Position numbers and translations under genes: made by a program. The notes beneath the pieces are model-generated. The model did not search any database. It was not told the origin of the DNA and saw only the letters and a program-made list of their open reading frames with translations. From an uncultured Bacilli bacterium (GTDB lineage: Bacteria > Bacillota_I > Bacilli_A > RF39 > UBA660), in contig CANROQ010000010.1 in NCBI GenBank assembly GCA_947632295.1, forward strand, positions 1-13,215: 13,215 bases of DNA. The letters run 5' to 3'. Below, in pieces: positions 12,425-13,215 of this stretch (positions are counted from its first letter, which is position 1; every line of letters starts with the position of its first letter).

Positions 12425-13060
12425 TTGTTAGAAAATATCTATTGGTTAGGACATAGTACAATAAAAATTGACAAAAATAATACTATAATTTATATAGACC
12501 CTTATAAAATTGAAAAAAATACTAATGATGCAAATGTAATTTTTATAACACATAGTCACTATGATCATTATTCTGAAGAAGATATAAATAAAATCAAAAA
12601 AAATGATACAACTATAATTGTACCAATAGATTTATATCAATCAGTAAAAAAAATAGGATTTTTAGATTCAAATATAATTAATGTTATTCCAAATCAAGAT
12701 TATAATTACAAAAATATAAAATTTTCAACTATACCAGCATATAATATAAATAAAAAATTTCATCCTAAAGAAAATAATTGGGTAGGTTATCTAATTGAAC
12801 TAAATAATGTAAAATATTATATAGCTGGAGATACTGATATAACTTGCGAAAATACACAAGTAAAATGTGATGTAGCATTTGTGCCTATTGGGGGAACATA
12901 TACAATGGATTATAAAGAAGCAGCTAATTTAATAAATACAATTAATCCAAAAATTGTTATTCCTATTCATTATGGATTAATTGTAGGTAATTATGAGGAT
13001 GCTAAAAAATTTAAAAATTTACTTAAAGATAATATAAATTGTGAATTTATGACAAAATAA
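12425..13060 (+). CDS. Metallo-beta-lactamase-fold hydrolase (Lactamase_B_3 / UlaG-like), substrate unknown
   Basis: This is a cytoplasmic metal-dependent hydrolase of the superfamily that includes lactonases, nucleases and phosphodiesterases; the substrate is not evident. The 211 residues open with WLGHS (7-11), typical of this subgroup. The metal motif H-x-H-x-DH lies at His43, His45, Asp47 and His48, GDTD has ligand Asp136, and IPIHYG carries His182. His113 in KFHPKEN may also line the site. No signal peptide or membrane segment is seen. The TTG at 12425 is chosen because AGAGGTGAT lies directly upstream; an in-frame TTG at 12407 would put this SD inside the coding sequence. The same TTG-TTA-GAA opening is used by the ComK-like gene. 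It follows mscL closely and ends in a strong terminator. Confidence 0.88.
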   Translation: MLENIYWLGHSTIKIDKNNTIIYIDPYKIEKNTNDANVIFITHSHYDHYSEEDINKIKKNDTTIIVPIDLYQSVKKIGFLDSNIINVIPNQDYNYKNIKFSTIPAYNINKKFHPKENNWVGYLIELNNVKYYIAGDTDITCENTQVKCDVAFVPIGGTYTMDYKEAANLINTINPKIVIPIHYGLIVGNYEDAKKFKNLLKDNINCEFMTK

Positions 13061-13095
13061 AATAGTATTCATAGTAACACTATTTTATTTTTTTT
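13054..13095 (+). terminator. Terminator of the mscL-hydrolase unit, probably bidirectional
   Basis: AAAATAAAATAGT (13054-13066) and ACTATTTTATTTT (13079-13091) are perfect 13-bp arms around a 12-nt loop, with eight T at the end. The A-run on the other side would serve a convergent transcript, though less well. The hydrolase TAA is in the left arm. Confidence 0.8.
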
Positions 13096-13215
13096 AGTAA
13101 TTAATATTTACTCTAAATATATTTGTACTATCAAAAATATCTAGAAATAAATATATAAAATATTTTTAAGCATATTTTTTATAACTGATGAAAGATAAAT
13201 ATTTTTTGAATTATC
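13096..13215. other. AT-rich end of window, nothing assignable
   Basis: No SD-preceded start or structured RNA is visible. On the minus strand a frame is open from the right edge for 24 codons to TAG at 13143-13141. It could be the tail of a convergent gene ending at the shared terminator, but this is too short to support a call. Confidence 0.3.

Noticed and set aside
1..13215. CRISPR array, insertion sequence, tRNA or rRNA genes
   Set aside because: No regularly spaced repeats, transposase motifs, cloverleaf-like or rRNA-like stretches were seen; the window is occupied by conserved core genes.
1..13215. Mycoplasma/Spiroplasma genetic code (TGA as Trp)
   Set aside because: Trp codons in the recognised genes are TGG, and TGA ends the HD-domain gene and mnmG at the expected C-termini.

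Overview
This window is the chromosomal replication-origin neighbourhood of a very low G+C Bacillota, probably of the reduced or uncultured Bacilli / Mollicutes-related kind. That placement is inferred from gene content and composition. The leftward genes dnaA and dnaN face the rightward rpmH-rnpA-yidC-khpB-mnmE-mnmG-rsmG-noc run, which is the classical Bacillus-type oriC order. Tryptophan is read from TGG, and TGA ends the HD-domain gene and mnmG, so the standard bacterial code is in use and Mycoplasma/Spiroplasma are unlikely. Start codons include ATG, GTG (dnaA, yidC) and TTG (the ComK-like and metallo-hydrolase genes), each behind a clear Shine-Dalgarno (SD) sequence.

Layout. Positions 1-278 (minus) hold the first 92 codons of a ComK-family competence regulator cut by the left edge; yaaA-recF-gyrB would normally follow dnaN here. 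Positions 279-401 hold its control region and the dnaN terminator. dnaN (402-1523) and dnaA (1645-2991) follow on the minus strand. Origin-like sequence lies on both sides of dnaA: a tandem DnaA-box pair with TAA-type triplets between dnaA and dnaN, and about eight degenerate boxes plus an AT-only tract between dnaA and rpmH. A perfect 22-bp inverted repeat brackets dnaA. Rightward from 3218: a consensus sigma-A promoter drives a short rpmH, then rnpA, a YidC lipoprotein insertase and khpB. An HD-domain hydrolase and mnmE form a second unit. mnmG and rsmG form a third, behind a structured leader. noc, then mscL plus a metallo-beta-lactamase-fold hydrolase, close the window. Nearly every unit ends in a rho-independent hairpin, several overlapping the stop codon.

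How they work together. The set joins replication initiation (DnaA, DnaN, oriC), ribosome and tRNA maturation (bL34, RnpA, MnmE/MnmG, RsmG), membrane insertion and envelope physiology (YidC, KhpB, MscL), and coordination of division with the nucleoid (Noc).

The most notable system is the noc locus. The protein keeps the ParB/Noc CTP-binding and DNA-recognition core with Noc-type specificity residues and the Noc C-terminal dimerisation domain. It lacks the N-terminal membrane-targeting helix and carries a roughly 350-residue acidic, Asn-rich low-complexity insert. A perfect 20-bp Noc-type palindrome lies inside rsmG just upstream, written in otherwise rare codons, with half-sites around it and one in the noc promoter. 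No soj/spo0J pair follows within the window.
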